The notes beneath the pieces are model-generated. The model had not been told where the DNA came from. It did not search any database and saw only the letters and a list, made by a program, of their open reading frames with translations. Positions 10,690-32,097 of a DNA stretch of 64,000 nt are shown here, in pieces. This DNA comes from Mermis nigrescens. Its lineage: Eukaryota; Nematoda; Enoplea; Mermithida; Mermithidae. Where the stretch lies: positions 322,501-386,500 of the forward strand of contig JAVLUZ010000608.1 of the NCBI GenBank assembly GCA_036768485.1. The letters run 5' to 3'. Made by a program: the position numbers and the translations under genes. The number at the start of each line of letters is the position of its first letter. Position 1 is the first letter of the stretch.

Positions 10690-13640
10690 ATCATAGGTAG
10701 CGCGTTAGCGCGTACCTATAATATACTTGGGTACCCCCAACACCTGGGCACCCCCTTACAGCTATAACGGGACACTTCTGGAAGGTGCGGTTTTTTTTAA
10801 AAGAAAGATAATAAAAAAATTCGCTGCCCGTGTTTTTTGTTTTTCTTGAAACTCAAAATTGACTGTGTAAAGAAGGTGTAAAGTTTTTGTGTAACGTTAT
10901 AACATAGGACAAATTTTGGGACCTTTTTACTGCGGCATGTGGACAACTGAGTATTGATGACTCGAAGGATTGAACAGAATAGGATAATAGAGGGATGAAT
11001 TCTACAGATGACACTTTTTTTGTTTTTTGAAATTCGCATTATTTATCGAACGGCAGTGTAAAGAGTGCGAAAATCTGGGGGTGAAAAAGCACTTTTTGGT
11101 CGAGTTTTCAACCTTCCTATGTCCGATACTAACTCCGGTTATGAGGTTTTTAAAATGTTTTCTGACAGAAATGTAGAGCGGATCAAGGGCTACATTCTGC
11201 ATATAAGCAAAGTCTTCTATGCTCTATGGTGAGTTAGATCCTGGGGTTTAAAGTTTACACTCTAGTGGATGGTGTAAAAAAACGGATTTTAACTAAGATT
11301 TCTCTGCCAAATTTTTCCGCTTATGAGTCAGTGCAAATCGAAGACAGCATTAATAAAGTGCCTTACAGGGGCTAAACATCGCAGCAAACCGCATTAAAAA
11401 AAACGCAATATTGAGTTATTTATAGGGGTGTAAAGTTCGAAATCAGAGGTAAAAAATGGGCTAAAAAACACGTTTTTTCCGAAGTTTGATTGATAAATCA
11501 TGCCAAATAATTTTTGCAACAGAATTTTGGCACACAGGAATGTACTACGATTTAAAAGCTACAAATTGTACCAAACCGAATTTCTTTAAACTCAATGGGG
11601 AGTTCGGTACGGAATTTTAAAGTTTACAGTGTTCTAAATGATGGAAAATACGTTTTTGTTTCGTTTTTTGTTCGCCACTTTCTCCGTCCAGAAGTCGGGA
11701 TAAGTCTAATAGAATAAAAATAAAGTGCTTTATATCGGATGCATGTCAAAGCAAATTGTCTATACATTAATATTTAGCGAGTGTAAAGTCAAAAATTTGG
11801 AGTCTAAAATGCGTTTCTGTCTTGTTTTTTCTGCCTGCTTCTCCGGATACGAGTCAGGGACACGTTTATCAAGTCTAGAAATGGACCAGGAACCAAATTT
11901 GATATGCCAGTCTGGCACATATGTTTACACTCTACGGTGTTGTAAAGTAGTTTACACCAATTGTTAGTTTGCCCATAGAACATTATGTAGACTTAATTTT
12001 TTCATAAATATTAATCGTAATATCGGAACAATATCAAAATTACGAATCTGACTAAAATCTTCTTTACACTAGGTGTTTACATGATGTTTACACTACATAT
12101 GTATTTATCTTCGTTTTTGAGCATTCCAGAAACCTAATTTTTTCCTGGAGTCTAGATGTTTTCAAAGGATCATATGTGAGACGTCACGTAGGTGCGTTTG
12201 TTTACATCCAACAGTGATGTAAAGTAGTTTACACTCATTGTTTATATGTCCTCAGACCATTGTAGAGACATAATTTTTTCATGAATGTTGATCATAATAT
12301 CCGAGTAATTTTTTACACTGCATGTTAGCCTTTGTTCTAGAGCATTGCAAAATCCGAAATTTTTTCCTGAGATATAAAAATTTACAGGGAATGAAATGTA
12401 TACGTCAGTTGGGCGCGCTTGCTTACACTCAGCAGTATTGCAAAGTGGTTTAAACCTAATGTTTATTGTCTTTAAAACATTATGGACTCATTTTTAAATA
12501 AATGTTGAAAGTAATATGGGAGCAATATCAAAATTACGAATCCGACTAAAATATTCTTTACGCTATGTGTTTGTGTAAAGTTTACATTACGTGTTAACCT
12601 TAATTCGATAGACTTGCAGAGACTTTGTAACTGAAGTCAAGAAATTTTCAAGGATTCATATGTGAGACATCAATTAAGTGAGTTTGTTTACCCTCAAAAG
12701 TAATCTAAAGTGATTTAAAAATTATGTTCAAGTGTCCTTAGATCATTGAAGAGATGTAATTTTGTCTTAAATGGGTTGCATTAAAGTTAAATCCTTCTTA
12801 GCCGTGTTTATAATATGTTTCACAAAATCTTGCACATGGAGAGCTATCGTTTAATTGATGTAAATTGCCTGCAAATGTGGTTTAAAATGAACCAGCAATC
12901 ACACTACTGTGCACAGAAGTCGACAAAGATATGCAGCTTTATTGTAATCATGTACATTAATAAGCCGTAAACTGTTAGTATTCTCTACACCTAGTAGTTG
13001 TGTAAAGTTTGCACTATTCATTTGTTGTTAATATGTAGTCTATACTACAAATTTATTTTACTACCAAATCGAAGCGTTAGTGTTCCTTACATTTGATATT
13101 TGCGTGAAGTTTTTGAATTTTTGCCGAGAAACTTTGCCTTCTAATTTACCAACATCCCGCCTTTTCCATTTTCTTAAAGTTTAAAATCTTTTATAAGTCT
13201 CTTAATAATTTAATAGTAGGTTTTAACTTTAAGTTTCTCTTGGTTTACAACTCTCGCTTAGCAAGCTCATTTTTCAAAACTTTTTCATAGTGATCAGATT
13301 AGTCGCGTTTAGTTTGGAATTGGTGGACGGTCGTTATTTTATTACTCGGCTTAAATAAACCAAGTGACTATCTTTTGATTATTTTCTTTATCGCAAATTC
13401 AAACACCCTATTTTCAATTTGAAAATTACCCAATTTTCAATTTGAAAATTGATCCAATTTTCAATTTGAAAATTGAAAATTGGGTGTTTTCAATTTCAAA
13501 AGTCACAACACATTGTGCTTGTGTATTGATTGAGTGAGGATTTGCAATGTGAATTCGTTGGTTAAATATTTGTGCTTGATTATAAGTGAACTGCACATTA
13601 AGAAGAAATAACTTAATGGAGTTTTAATTTGAAAATGGAT
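10690..13640. repeat. Long dispersed repeat rich in gtgtaaag/tttacac
   Basis: Non-coding sequence peppered with gtgtaaagt and its complement. Large blocks recur elsewhere: 11570-11900 matches 34730-35300 and 59420-59650 (for example gttcgccactttctccg and the ttctgtcttgttttttct block), and 12000-13080 resembles 36900-37400 and 59800-60250. At 13400-13495 there are three tandem copies of a palindromic attttcaatttgaaaat unit. No reverse transcriptase or transposase is seen; the class is unknown. Confidence 0.6.
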
Positions 13641-13792
13641 GGTGTCAATAAGGTTGTCTTGTTTAAAAAGGATAATGCTGATGTTAAGAACAATATTGTT
13701 TTCCGCGTTCCTGGACTGTTGTCATTATTGTGGCATATTACTGATTGTGTTTACTGACTGATGTACTGAAATCACGCTAATTAAAAGTAGTG

Positions 13793-14561
13793 TACTAGCA
13801 AAGAAAAATGCTCCGATGGAACAAAAAAGATGAATATACTTGGAATTGTGGATTATTATGGATGTAAAAGGAGGGGACTAGGAAAAATCTACCTAAAGTC
13901 GGAAAATCTGCTAAAAATCACACTTTCTCTAAGCAACGCAAAAAATCGATGTATATTCTGCGGCCTCTAAAAAAGTGTCTTTTTTAAATAATGTTCGAAG
14001 TTTCAGATAAGAGTGTATAAACGTAATCTATCAAGGTTACTTTTTTAAAGTGCTGGCACCTGATTGATAGAAAACTAAGAGGTATTGTATTTAAAGTTCT
14101 TTTATTTTGTTATGAGCATTATAGCAAGCAAAGCAGGAGCCGATTGATTAGTGCATACAATCGTTTCGGGCATGCTAGTGTATCTACATTTAGTCTGTTT
14201 CAAGTCAACTTACGCGTTTCCTACTGTTTTAAACCAACCATGTCTTCAATTGTCTTCGATGTTTGCTATTTCATTCAATTGGCTTGGAAGACTGTTAGTT
14301 TACTTAATATCATTTCCCATAGCTACTGCATAGCTAACGTGCTGCTGTTTCAATCATTGTTATGGTTGAATATTTATTTTAATCTGTTGGCCGCAGAATA
14401 TACATCGATTTTTTGCGTTGCTTAGAGAAAGTGTGATTTTTAGCAGATTTTCCGACTTTAGGTAGATTTTTCCTAGTCCCCTCCTTTTACATCCATAATA
14501 ATCCACAATTCCAAGTATATTCATCTTTTTTGTTCCATCGGAGCATTTTTCTTTGCTAGTA
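13793..14561. mobile_element. Foldback element with perfect 173-bp inverted repeats
   Basis: Left arm 13793-13965 and right arm 14389-14561 are exact reverse complements over 173 bp by eye, from tactagcaaag to gcggcc, with a 423-bp spacer. Perfect arms imply recent arm homogenisation or recent insertion. The element sits in a larger repeat whose upstream part (13640-13790, gttgtcttgttta block) also precedes the older relatives at 60400-61180 and 37555-38585. The open frame at 14144-14425 lies within the spacer and arm and lacks any domain. Confidence 0.8.
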
Positions 14562-14982
14562 TATATATAGACGCCGTCTATCTAAATTCTATAAATTATT
14601 TTTAAAATTACGCGTATTTTAAATGTCTCTGTAATGAGTATTTTGAGTTTCTAGAATATTCGTTTATTTAGACTATTGTTTGGTGTCGCCTCTTGGCTGT
14701 ATGTTACTTACAGTTGGCTTTATCGCCTTAGCGTACGACGTTTTTGTTTTATTCATTTGCATAGTGTACATAAAGTTAGCAGCTACCTAACCTAGTGGTG
14801 CATTATATCGCATGTAGTTCGACAACGGTGGATGGAAATTAAGGTGAATCTTTTTAAAGTTATTTCTTTTATCAAAAATTCTATCATCAATTCGGACCAA
14901 AAATCATTACATAATTTTTATGAGGGTTGACTGCCCGGTTTAGAGATCTGTGTTGTTGTATTTATAGTTTGTTGAGCTCTTA
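14562..14982. other. Gene-free stretch
   Basis: AT-rich sequence; no repeat boundary, RNA gene or coding exon recognised. Confidence 0.35.
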
Positions 14983-15206
14983 TAGTCCGTTTCATTCAAC
15001 TTTGAGGTTTTTGAAAAAATTTAAAGTGCCCACAAAAGTCGTTTAAACTAACAGTATAGTTTTGATATTCTATAGTATATCGAGTTATGTGAGACGCTTG
15101 CTATTGCCAAAGCGCATTACTGCATCAAAAGTTTAAACCACTTTTGTAGCCTGATTCGTGTGAATTAAATTCAAAAGAAAACCTCAAAGTTAAATGAAAC
15201 AGACTA
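14983..15206. mobile_element. TA-target foldback MITE
   Basis: Left end tagtccgtttcattcaactt and right end (reverse strand) tagtctgtttcatttaactt, each continuing into ttgaggttttc, with TA duplicated outside (14981-14982 and 15207-15208). The arms remain complementary inward (the aaaagtcgtttaaac block). A diverged copy lies at about 37990-38208. 224 bp, non-coding. Confidence 0.75.
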
Positions 15207-15632
15207 TAGGAACGAAAACGTTTCGAACCTGGTTGACATTGGAAAACAAGTTAAAATAACAACTTGTGCTTTACTAGATTTTTGGTCAAAAACAGGTCAA
15301 TTGACCTCGGGTGAAATTCCGGGAACACTCAATCACTACTGAGTTAGGTAGTTAGGGCCGTAGCTGCCAAAATCTCTGATAGGTACCGGTCAGCAGTACC
15401 GAGGAGATTGAGGCCGTAAGTCTTTAAGGGTCTAGGTTGAATATAGGCGTCTCGCCCTAGCAACCTGACCAGCGCTAAGTGTAGCCAGGTACTTACGTAA
15501 GCCCTGTAGGTATGTTTACCTGTCTCTGTCTAGGTAGCTATGTACGGACAGAGGCGGCTAAACTTACAAATGTCATTGTGTCACATTTAATTTAAAACAC
15601 TTCTGCAGCAACTTTAAATTTTTTCAAAAAGC
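15207..15632. other. Gene-free stretch
   Basis: No coding exon or repeat terminus recognised between the TA-target MITE and the target site of the next element. Confidence 0.35.
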
Positions 15633-15640
15633 CTTCAAAC

Positions 15641-16144
15641 CACACCTGGGCGTGAGGGGGTTTGGGGCACACCTGGGCGTGGGGGTTTGGGGGGTATGCA
15701 CCCCCCCAGAAACCAAAATACCCCCCCAGAAATCAAAATACCCCCCCCAGAATTCAATTTTTGAAAATTTTTTTCGTTTTTTTCGCAATTTTTTGATGCC
15801 AATGGATAGTGCTTGATGAGAAATGTCGAAAAATGGTGTTTTTATCGCCATACCACCATTTTTAAGGCCATTTTTCGACCTTCAAAAAATCTTGCACCCC
15901 CCCCAGAATTTTCTTGCTGCCCACGTATGGTTTGGGGAGTATGAACCCCCCGAGAAACCAAAATACCCCCCATAATTCAATTTTTAAAGTTTTTTCGTTT
16001 TTTCGCAATTATTCGATGCCAATGGATAGTGCTCGGTGAGAAACGTCGAAAAATGGTTTTTTCGCCATACCACCATTTTTAAGGCAATTTTTTGACCTTT
16101 GAAAAATCTTGCACCCCCCAGAATTTTCTTGCTGCCCACGTATG
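15641..16144. mobile_element. cacacctgggcg MITE (outer copy)
   Basis: Member of the most frequent MITE in the window: starts cacacctgggcg, contains ccccagaaaccaaaatac and gatgccaatggatagtgctc, and ends tgctgcccacgtatg. The flanks cttcaaac (15633-15640) and cttcgaac (16145-16152) form an 8-bp duplication with one mismatch. It is interrupted by a second copy of itself at 15668-15929. The 8-bp duplication indicates hAT-type transposition. Non-coding. Confidence 0.85.
15668..15929. mobile_element. cacacctgggcg MITE nested in a sibling copy
   Basis: 262-bp full-length copy inserted into the sequence gtttgggg of the outer copy. That sequence is duplicated at 15660-15667 and 15930-15937. Same orientation as its host element. 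Confidence 0.85.
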
Positions 16145-16558
16145 CTTCGAACAAATGTAAAAGGATGTAGCAAAAAGAAAGGAAAAACAAACATAGTGAT
16201 AGATTGACGCACGTCGTTTGGCATTATTGTTTCGATAAAGTTTACCCGAAATGGGCTAAAAACGGATTTCTTCGCTCAATAACAGAAAACACGCTACATT
16301 TGCATGCATACTGTAGAACAAAAAATTAAAACATGTTAAACGAAATAGACGACTATGAGCACCATAGGCGGGCGGCAGCATACCTGGGCGTGGGGTATGC
16401 ATCCCCCCGAGAAACCAAAATACCCCCCTCCCCAGAAATCGAAATACCCCCAGATTTCAATTTTTGAATTTTTTTCGTTTTTTCCGCAATTTTTTATGCC
16501 AATGGATAGTGCTCAATGAGAAACGTTGAAAAATGGTGTTTTTTCGCCATTACCACTA

Positions 16559-17102
16559 TAGTCTGTTTCATTTATCCGAGAGCTTTTTCAGTAAATGTTT
16601 TCGGAGGTTACCGTAACCCATTCTTTCTTATTTACTGTAAGTTGCTGGACCTCACTTTAGCTTCCTAGCAAAGCAGGGTTTTCAATAAAATTTCTGCGGC
16701 ATAATCTCTTTTCGCAATCTATCAGATCAATCAACTCACAGATAAAAATTGCGCATTCAGCTATCCTGAGTCGACACTTTAAACACAATAGACTAAGATG
16801 TTAAGAAACGCCGCGAACTCCCACATAGCGCAGTGGTAGAAACGTCCGCTTGTAGACACAGCAACCCGGGTTCGATTTCAGCCGATGGCTTTTTGTTTAA
16901 CACACTTACTACAGTATGTCCCATCACTGATTAAATGTTAAATTAAATTTATATTAGCATATTAGTGCATTTAAAATGGAAGAATTTCAGCCACTCGCCC
17001 TCATTGAGCTTATCTGCCGAAGTTCAGTAATTCGTCTTAATTAGCTTACTGTAGCCCTTAAAGGAATTGACTGAAAAGCTCTCGAATAAATGAAACAGAC
17101 TA
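16559..17102. mobile_element. TA-target MITE with tRNA-like core, copy 2
   Basis: 544 bp, tagtctgtttcatttatccg at the left and its near-exact reverse complement (tagtctgtttcatttattcg) at the right. TA is duplicated at 16557-16558 and 17103-17104. It splits the surrounding MITE between ccattaccac and gttttaaggc, which are adjacent in uninterrupted copies. It carries a plus-strand tRNA-like block at 16812-16890. No protein-coding potential. Confidence 0.85.
16812..16890 (+). other. tRNA-like (Pol III promoter-like) block inside MITE
   Basis: A-box-like tagcgcagtggtag at 16825-16838 and B-box-like gggttcgatttc at 16868-16879, with tRNA-like spacing and an intervening cgtccgcttgtagac stem-loop region. 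It is better preserved than in the copy at 9692-9758. An ancestral tRNA capture is likely; a working tRNA is unlikely because the acceptor ends do not pair cleanly. Confidence 0.55.
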
Positions 17103-17169
17103 TAGTTTTAAGGCTATTTTTTTACCTTTGAAAAAATCTTGCACCTCACCCCAGAACTTTGGTGCCGCC

Positions 17170-17576
17170 CATACGTGGGCAGCAAGAAAATTATGGGGGA
17201 GGAGTGCAATATTTTTCAACGGTCAAAAAAATGGCCTTGAAAATGGTGGTATGCACACATGGGCGTGGGGAATTTGAGGGGTATGCACCCCCCAGAAGTT
17301 GAAATACCCCCTCCAGAAAAAATGTTTACTTTGTCAGCAATTTTTTGATGCCATTGGATAGTGCTCGATGAGAAACGTCGGAAATTCGCCATACAACCAC
17401 TTTTAAGACCATTTTTGACCTTTGAAAATTTTTTCACCCCCCAGAATTTCTGTGCTGCCCACCTATGGTGGTATGGCGTAAAAAACACCATTTTTCGACG
17501 TTTTTCATCAAGCAAATTTTCAAAAACTGAATTCTGGGGGGTATTTTGGTTTCTCGGGGCCCCACGCCCAGGTGTG
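17170..17576. mobile_element. Inverted cacacctgggcg MITE, second nesting level
   Basis: Reverse-orientation copy starting catacgtgggcagc and ending cgcccaggtgtg. The flanking 8-bp duplication gtgccgcc is exact (17162-17169 and 17577-17584) and lies in the 3' end of the outer copy. It is itself interrupted at 17254-17467. Confidence 0.85.
17254..17467. mobile_element. Innermost cacacatgggcg MITE
   Basis: Short 214-bp copy, cacacatgggcg to gcccacctatg, with exact 8-bp duplication gtggtatg (17246-17253 and 17468-17475). Being inside two other copies it is the youngest insertion of this lineage in the nest. Confidence 0.85.
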
Positions 17577-17600
17577 GTGCCGCCCACGTATGGGCGGCAG

Positions 17601-18730
17601 TCAATTTTTGAGGACGGTGGAGTCCGAAGATGTGATATTGCCAATACATAACACCAAAAACCAAATTCATTTGGTTTGTGGATGAAAGCAATCTTTTTCT
17701 TGATTTGCTTACCAAGAATATTGAGAGCCTAATGCAGTGCCATGAAATAGATTTTGATTCGCCCATTTTAATGTTTTAATTCGCAATGTAGAGTTCAACT
17801 CGCGCCAGATTTAAACAAAAAAAATCTGCACAAATTTTTTACTCGACCTACTGTAAAGTAAGCATCATTCCTATGACATTTTACTTAACCCGCATGTAAT
17901 ACTTTACTCTGCATCAAATCCACAATAATCAACAGTTCAATCGACAAAGTAATTGCTAAGCCGAAAAAAACGACGGAAAAGAATCACACGAGTAATTATA
18001 TCGACAACAAAAGAATTGTTAGACTAATAATATTGGTTATACGGAATACAGTAGGATCGTCCGGGGTTGGCAAATTCACCCAGTGAAGAGAATTTCCATT
18101 CCTATACATTTTTTATTATATAAAAGGAATCAGCCTGAAGGACTCATTTCACTCAAAATTTACACTTGAAAATAACGTTAAACGGTACTTTAAACTTAGT
18201 CATATTGTAATAAAAATTACGATGCCTCAGATTTTTTATCGAAAAAACAGAATAATCCTAAAACGACCAACTTCGTCCAAAATATACACAAAAAAATAAG
18301 GCTAAAGGGTACTTTACACTGATCAATATTTCGTCCGAATTTACGCAGAACAATTTTACAATTATTGCTTTACACTCAAGCGCCAGTCACTGGCTACCAT
18401 AATTTGAAAAAACTACAGTGAGATTGGTAATCGCATACTTGAGCTACATTAAATAAGTTTTGAATGGTATGGAAGAAAAATACCTATGTCGCCGCGCCTT
18501 TACGATAATATGCTAGCCCAGTAACGGGCGCGACGACGAAGGGAGAAAAAACGTCAAAGTAAAACAAAAAAACAGTGGTGTAAACAAACTCGTACATTTA
18601 GTGTAAACAAAAGCGTCGAGGCGCAATCGGTCGATCCGAGGCGACAAAAAAATCGATCGAATCGGCGAATAGGCGACGAAGCGAATAGAGTCGATTCCGA
18701 TTGGCTGAATCGAATAAAAAGGGGCGTGGC
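17601..18730. other. Region downstream of BiP, gene-free
   Basis: Holds the BiP 3' UTR on the minus strand. The only AATAAA on that strand that I noticed is at 18112-18117, about 615 nt past the stop; its use is uncertain. A 47-codon open segment at 17636-17779, plus strand (containing KFIWFVDESNLFLDLL), reads like protein but I do not recognise it. It could be a transposon fragment. The rest is AT-rich. Confidence 0.35.
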
Positions 18731-30077
<11,347 letters not shown>

Positions 30078-30212
30078 TTCCGCTTTACTAATCAAGCTTT
30101 TGATGTAAGCGCGAATAGAAAACAATAAGCGAGAATTTGGGACAGCAGCGCAATAAAGATATATTAGAACCGCGACTTGGTACAACGAATTAATTTAACG
30201 AGTTTTGCTTCG

Positions 30213-30220
30213 CTTATATA
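30213..30220 (-). promoter_or_regulatory. BiP TATA box
   Basis: Plus-strand cttatata reads TATATAAG on the minus strand, 136 nt upstream of the BiP start codon. That predicts transcription starting near 30185 and a 5' UTR of about 110 nt. Confidence 0.6.
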
Positions 30221-30232
30221 CTACGGACTGAA

Positions 30233-30281
30233 CGTGTCTAATGACGATTGGCTACGACTAAACGTGACGATATGTGATTGG
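30233..30281 (-). promoter_or_regulatory. Two tandem ERSE-like elements upstream of BiP
   Basis: On the minus strand, CCAAT-N9-TCACG (30263-30281) and CCAAT-N9-ACACG (30233-30251). Both have the exact nine-base spacing of the ER stress response element CCAAT-N9-CCACG that NF-Y, ATF6 and XBP1 use in animal GRP78 promoters. Each has one mismatch in the CCACG half. A CCACG without a CCAAT partner lies at 30314-30318. They sit 13-60 bp upstream of the TATA box, where such elements usually lie. Confidence 0.65.
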
Positions 30282-30386
30282 CTAGAGTCGAATAGACGTG
30301 TCGTTACCTTTATCGTGGGGGCGGTGCTAATTTTTGTAGGGTATTTAGACTTTACCGAGACTATATACCTGCTAATCAAGTTACTC

Positions 30387-30399
30387 GAAGTTTCGAGAA
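30387..30399 (-). promoter_or_regulatory. Heat-shock element upstream of BiP
   Basis: gaagtttcgagaa is a perfect three-unit heat-shock element (GAA-nn-TTC-nn-GAA), about 170 bp upstream of the TATA box. It suggests direct HSF input in addition to the unfolded-protein response, as known for yeast KAR2. Confidence 0.55.
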
Positions 30400-30830
30400 A
30401 AACCCAAGATTCTCGATAAAAACGTTTTTTCTCTTTAAGTTGAAAATCTTCAGTGCGCGTGAATCATTTGTTAGTTGAATTGCAAAAACAGGATTATAAC
30501 GTTAAACTTATGCGCCAAAAATACATCAAAGTTTGCAATAGCAACCTTTCTGATTATCCAGCGTATTCATATATTCAAAATTGCTTAAGACTCTTTTGAA
30601 ATTTAGTTTTTCTGTATCCGCCTTAATAATCTGTCAATCAAACTGTGTAAGCAAAGCCAATATGTTAAAATTATGCATCAACAAAACTTTAGATTTTCCG
30701 ATAACGACATTTTGAAACTGCACCTCCCGTCATTCCCAGACGCGCTTCATAAGACATCCGTATTAGTAAGTAGCTTCGGTTTTCATTAGAAGTACGCTAA
30801 TCATACGAGTATGTAGTTGCGTCGGCATGT
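30400..30830. other. Upstream flank of BiP
   Basis: AT-rich, no repeat ends or exons recognised. It may hold further regulatory sites that I cannot pinpoint. Confidence 0.35.
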
Positions 30831-31860
30831 TCCCAGGTCAATCCCCACATTTTTATTTTTTCCGCCTTAGCTCACGCTTTTTGTTTACTCATTGTATTTC
30901 CTAACATGATTGAAAAGGCCAGGTACGGCAGTATTTCATGTGCAGGTTTACAATGATTCTTATTTATTTTATTTATTTATTTTCTTTCTTTTATAATATT
31001 GTTTTTGTTATTGATGTTATTACTATTATTTTAGTATTCATAGTTTTCGGGCACATCGATGTAGATTTTCTATTCCTGTCTTGCTCTCGCTATCTATTGA
31101 CTCATTGTGTTTCCTCACGTGATTGAACAGGCCAGATATGACAGTATTTCACGTGTAGGTTTACAATGTTTTTATTATTTATTATTCCATTTATTTTTTA
31201 ATTATTTACATATTCTCCATTAATGTTTCTTTTTTATATATTATAATATTTATAGTAGGTATCTATAATGTTTATTCGTTTATTTATTTTTTCAATTAAT
31301 TAATTTTATTCCCTTTTTTTAACGATGAGAGGCAGTCTAGCCGCCTAGACTGGTGCCGCTAGGTTGCAGTGACAGTCAGAGAATTAAAGGCACGAGACTG
31401 TAGCAACCTAGTTCCTTTCTGATGACCTCGTCTATTTATGATTTTTCGATTTTTTTCTTCTCTTTCCTCTTCTACGTTTTTTTCCTTTTTTTTACCTTTT
31501 ACATGTAACTTTTCTTTTTATTATCCTGCCTACTTTTTCTGTTTCATTTAGACTTTTGCGCCTCATAAAACATGTAATCTCTCATAATATAATTAGTTTT
31601 AGGTACACTTGTGCTATTTTACGTGTCCTTTTTGTTTCTTTCTTACTAATAGCATGATGCACGCACCTTTATATCTGTCTTTCTTTCTTCTTTTTTTCAA
31701 TATTTGCATGGTTATTTATTAATTTTTTCAAAATTTTTTTTAAAATTTTTTTCCTCTTTTTCTTTTTCTCCTCATTATTTCTCTTTGTTTATTTCTTTTT
31801 GCTTCTTTCTCGTATTGATGACTTTTTACTATATTGTAATTCTCTTCTTAATGTAATGGC
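30830..31860. repeat. T-rich dispersed repeat, copy 1
   Basis: Contains two tandem gtttcctaacatgattgaa / gtttcctcacgtgattgaac blocks (30895 and 31108), a ttatttattt-rich tract, and the block gagaggcagtctagccgcct with palindromic taggttgcagtg ... ctgtagcaaccta (31327-31412). Copy 2 is at 35430-36900. Class unknown; non-coding. Confidence 0.6.
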
Positions 31861-32097
31861 AGGTTTAAACTTTAACTTTCTCTTGGTTTACAACTCTCGC
31901 TTAGCAGCTCATTTTTCATGGCAAACAGTCGTGTTTAAAAACGTTTCCGTCACTTTATGATAGGTTACTTATGATAGTCTATTTCATTCCAAACAGCATA
32001 ATTTCGTTACCATACTAGCATGTTCTAGGGTTTAGGTTGTTGCGGCAGTTTGTTAGATTCGTTAAATTTTAAGTTTAGCAACCAAACAGGATTACAT

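Larger units (their letters stand above)
16379..17592. mobile_element. cacacctgggcg-family MITE, outermost of a four-element nest
   Basis: Starts catacctgggcg and ends cgcccacgtatg, flanked by exact 8-bp duplications ggcggcag (16371-16378 and 17593-17600). A TA-target MITE (16559-17102) and an inverted sibling (17170-17576) are inserted inside it. The inverted sibling holds a further copy (17254-17467). Long frames here (for example 17216-17644 minus and 17361-17651 plus) run through repeat sequence and are not genes. Confidence 0.85.

Noticed and set aside
14144..14425. 93-codon ORF as a possible gene
   Set aside because: It spans the spacer and right arm of a foldback element, and no domain is recognisable.
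16812..16890. Functional tRNA gene
   Set aside because: A and B boxes are present, but the acceptor stem does not pair convincingly and the block repeats within MITE copies.
17216..17766. Overlapping ORFs of 96-142 codons on both strands
   Set aside because: They run across nested MITE boundaries that are fixed by target duplications, so no continuous ancestral gene existed.
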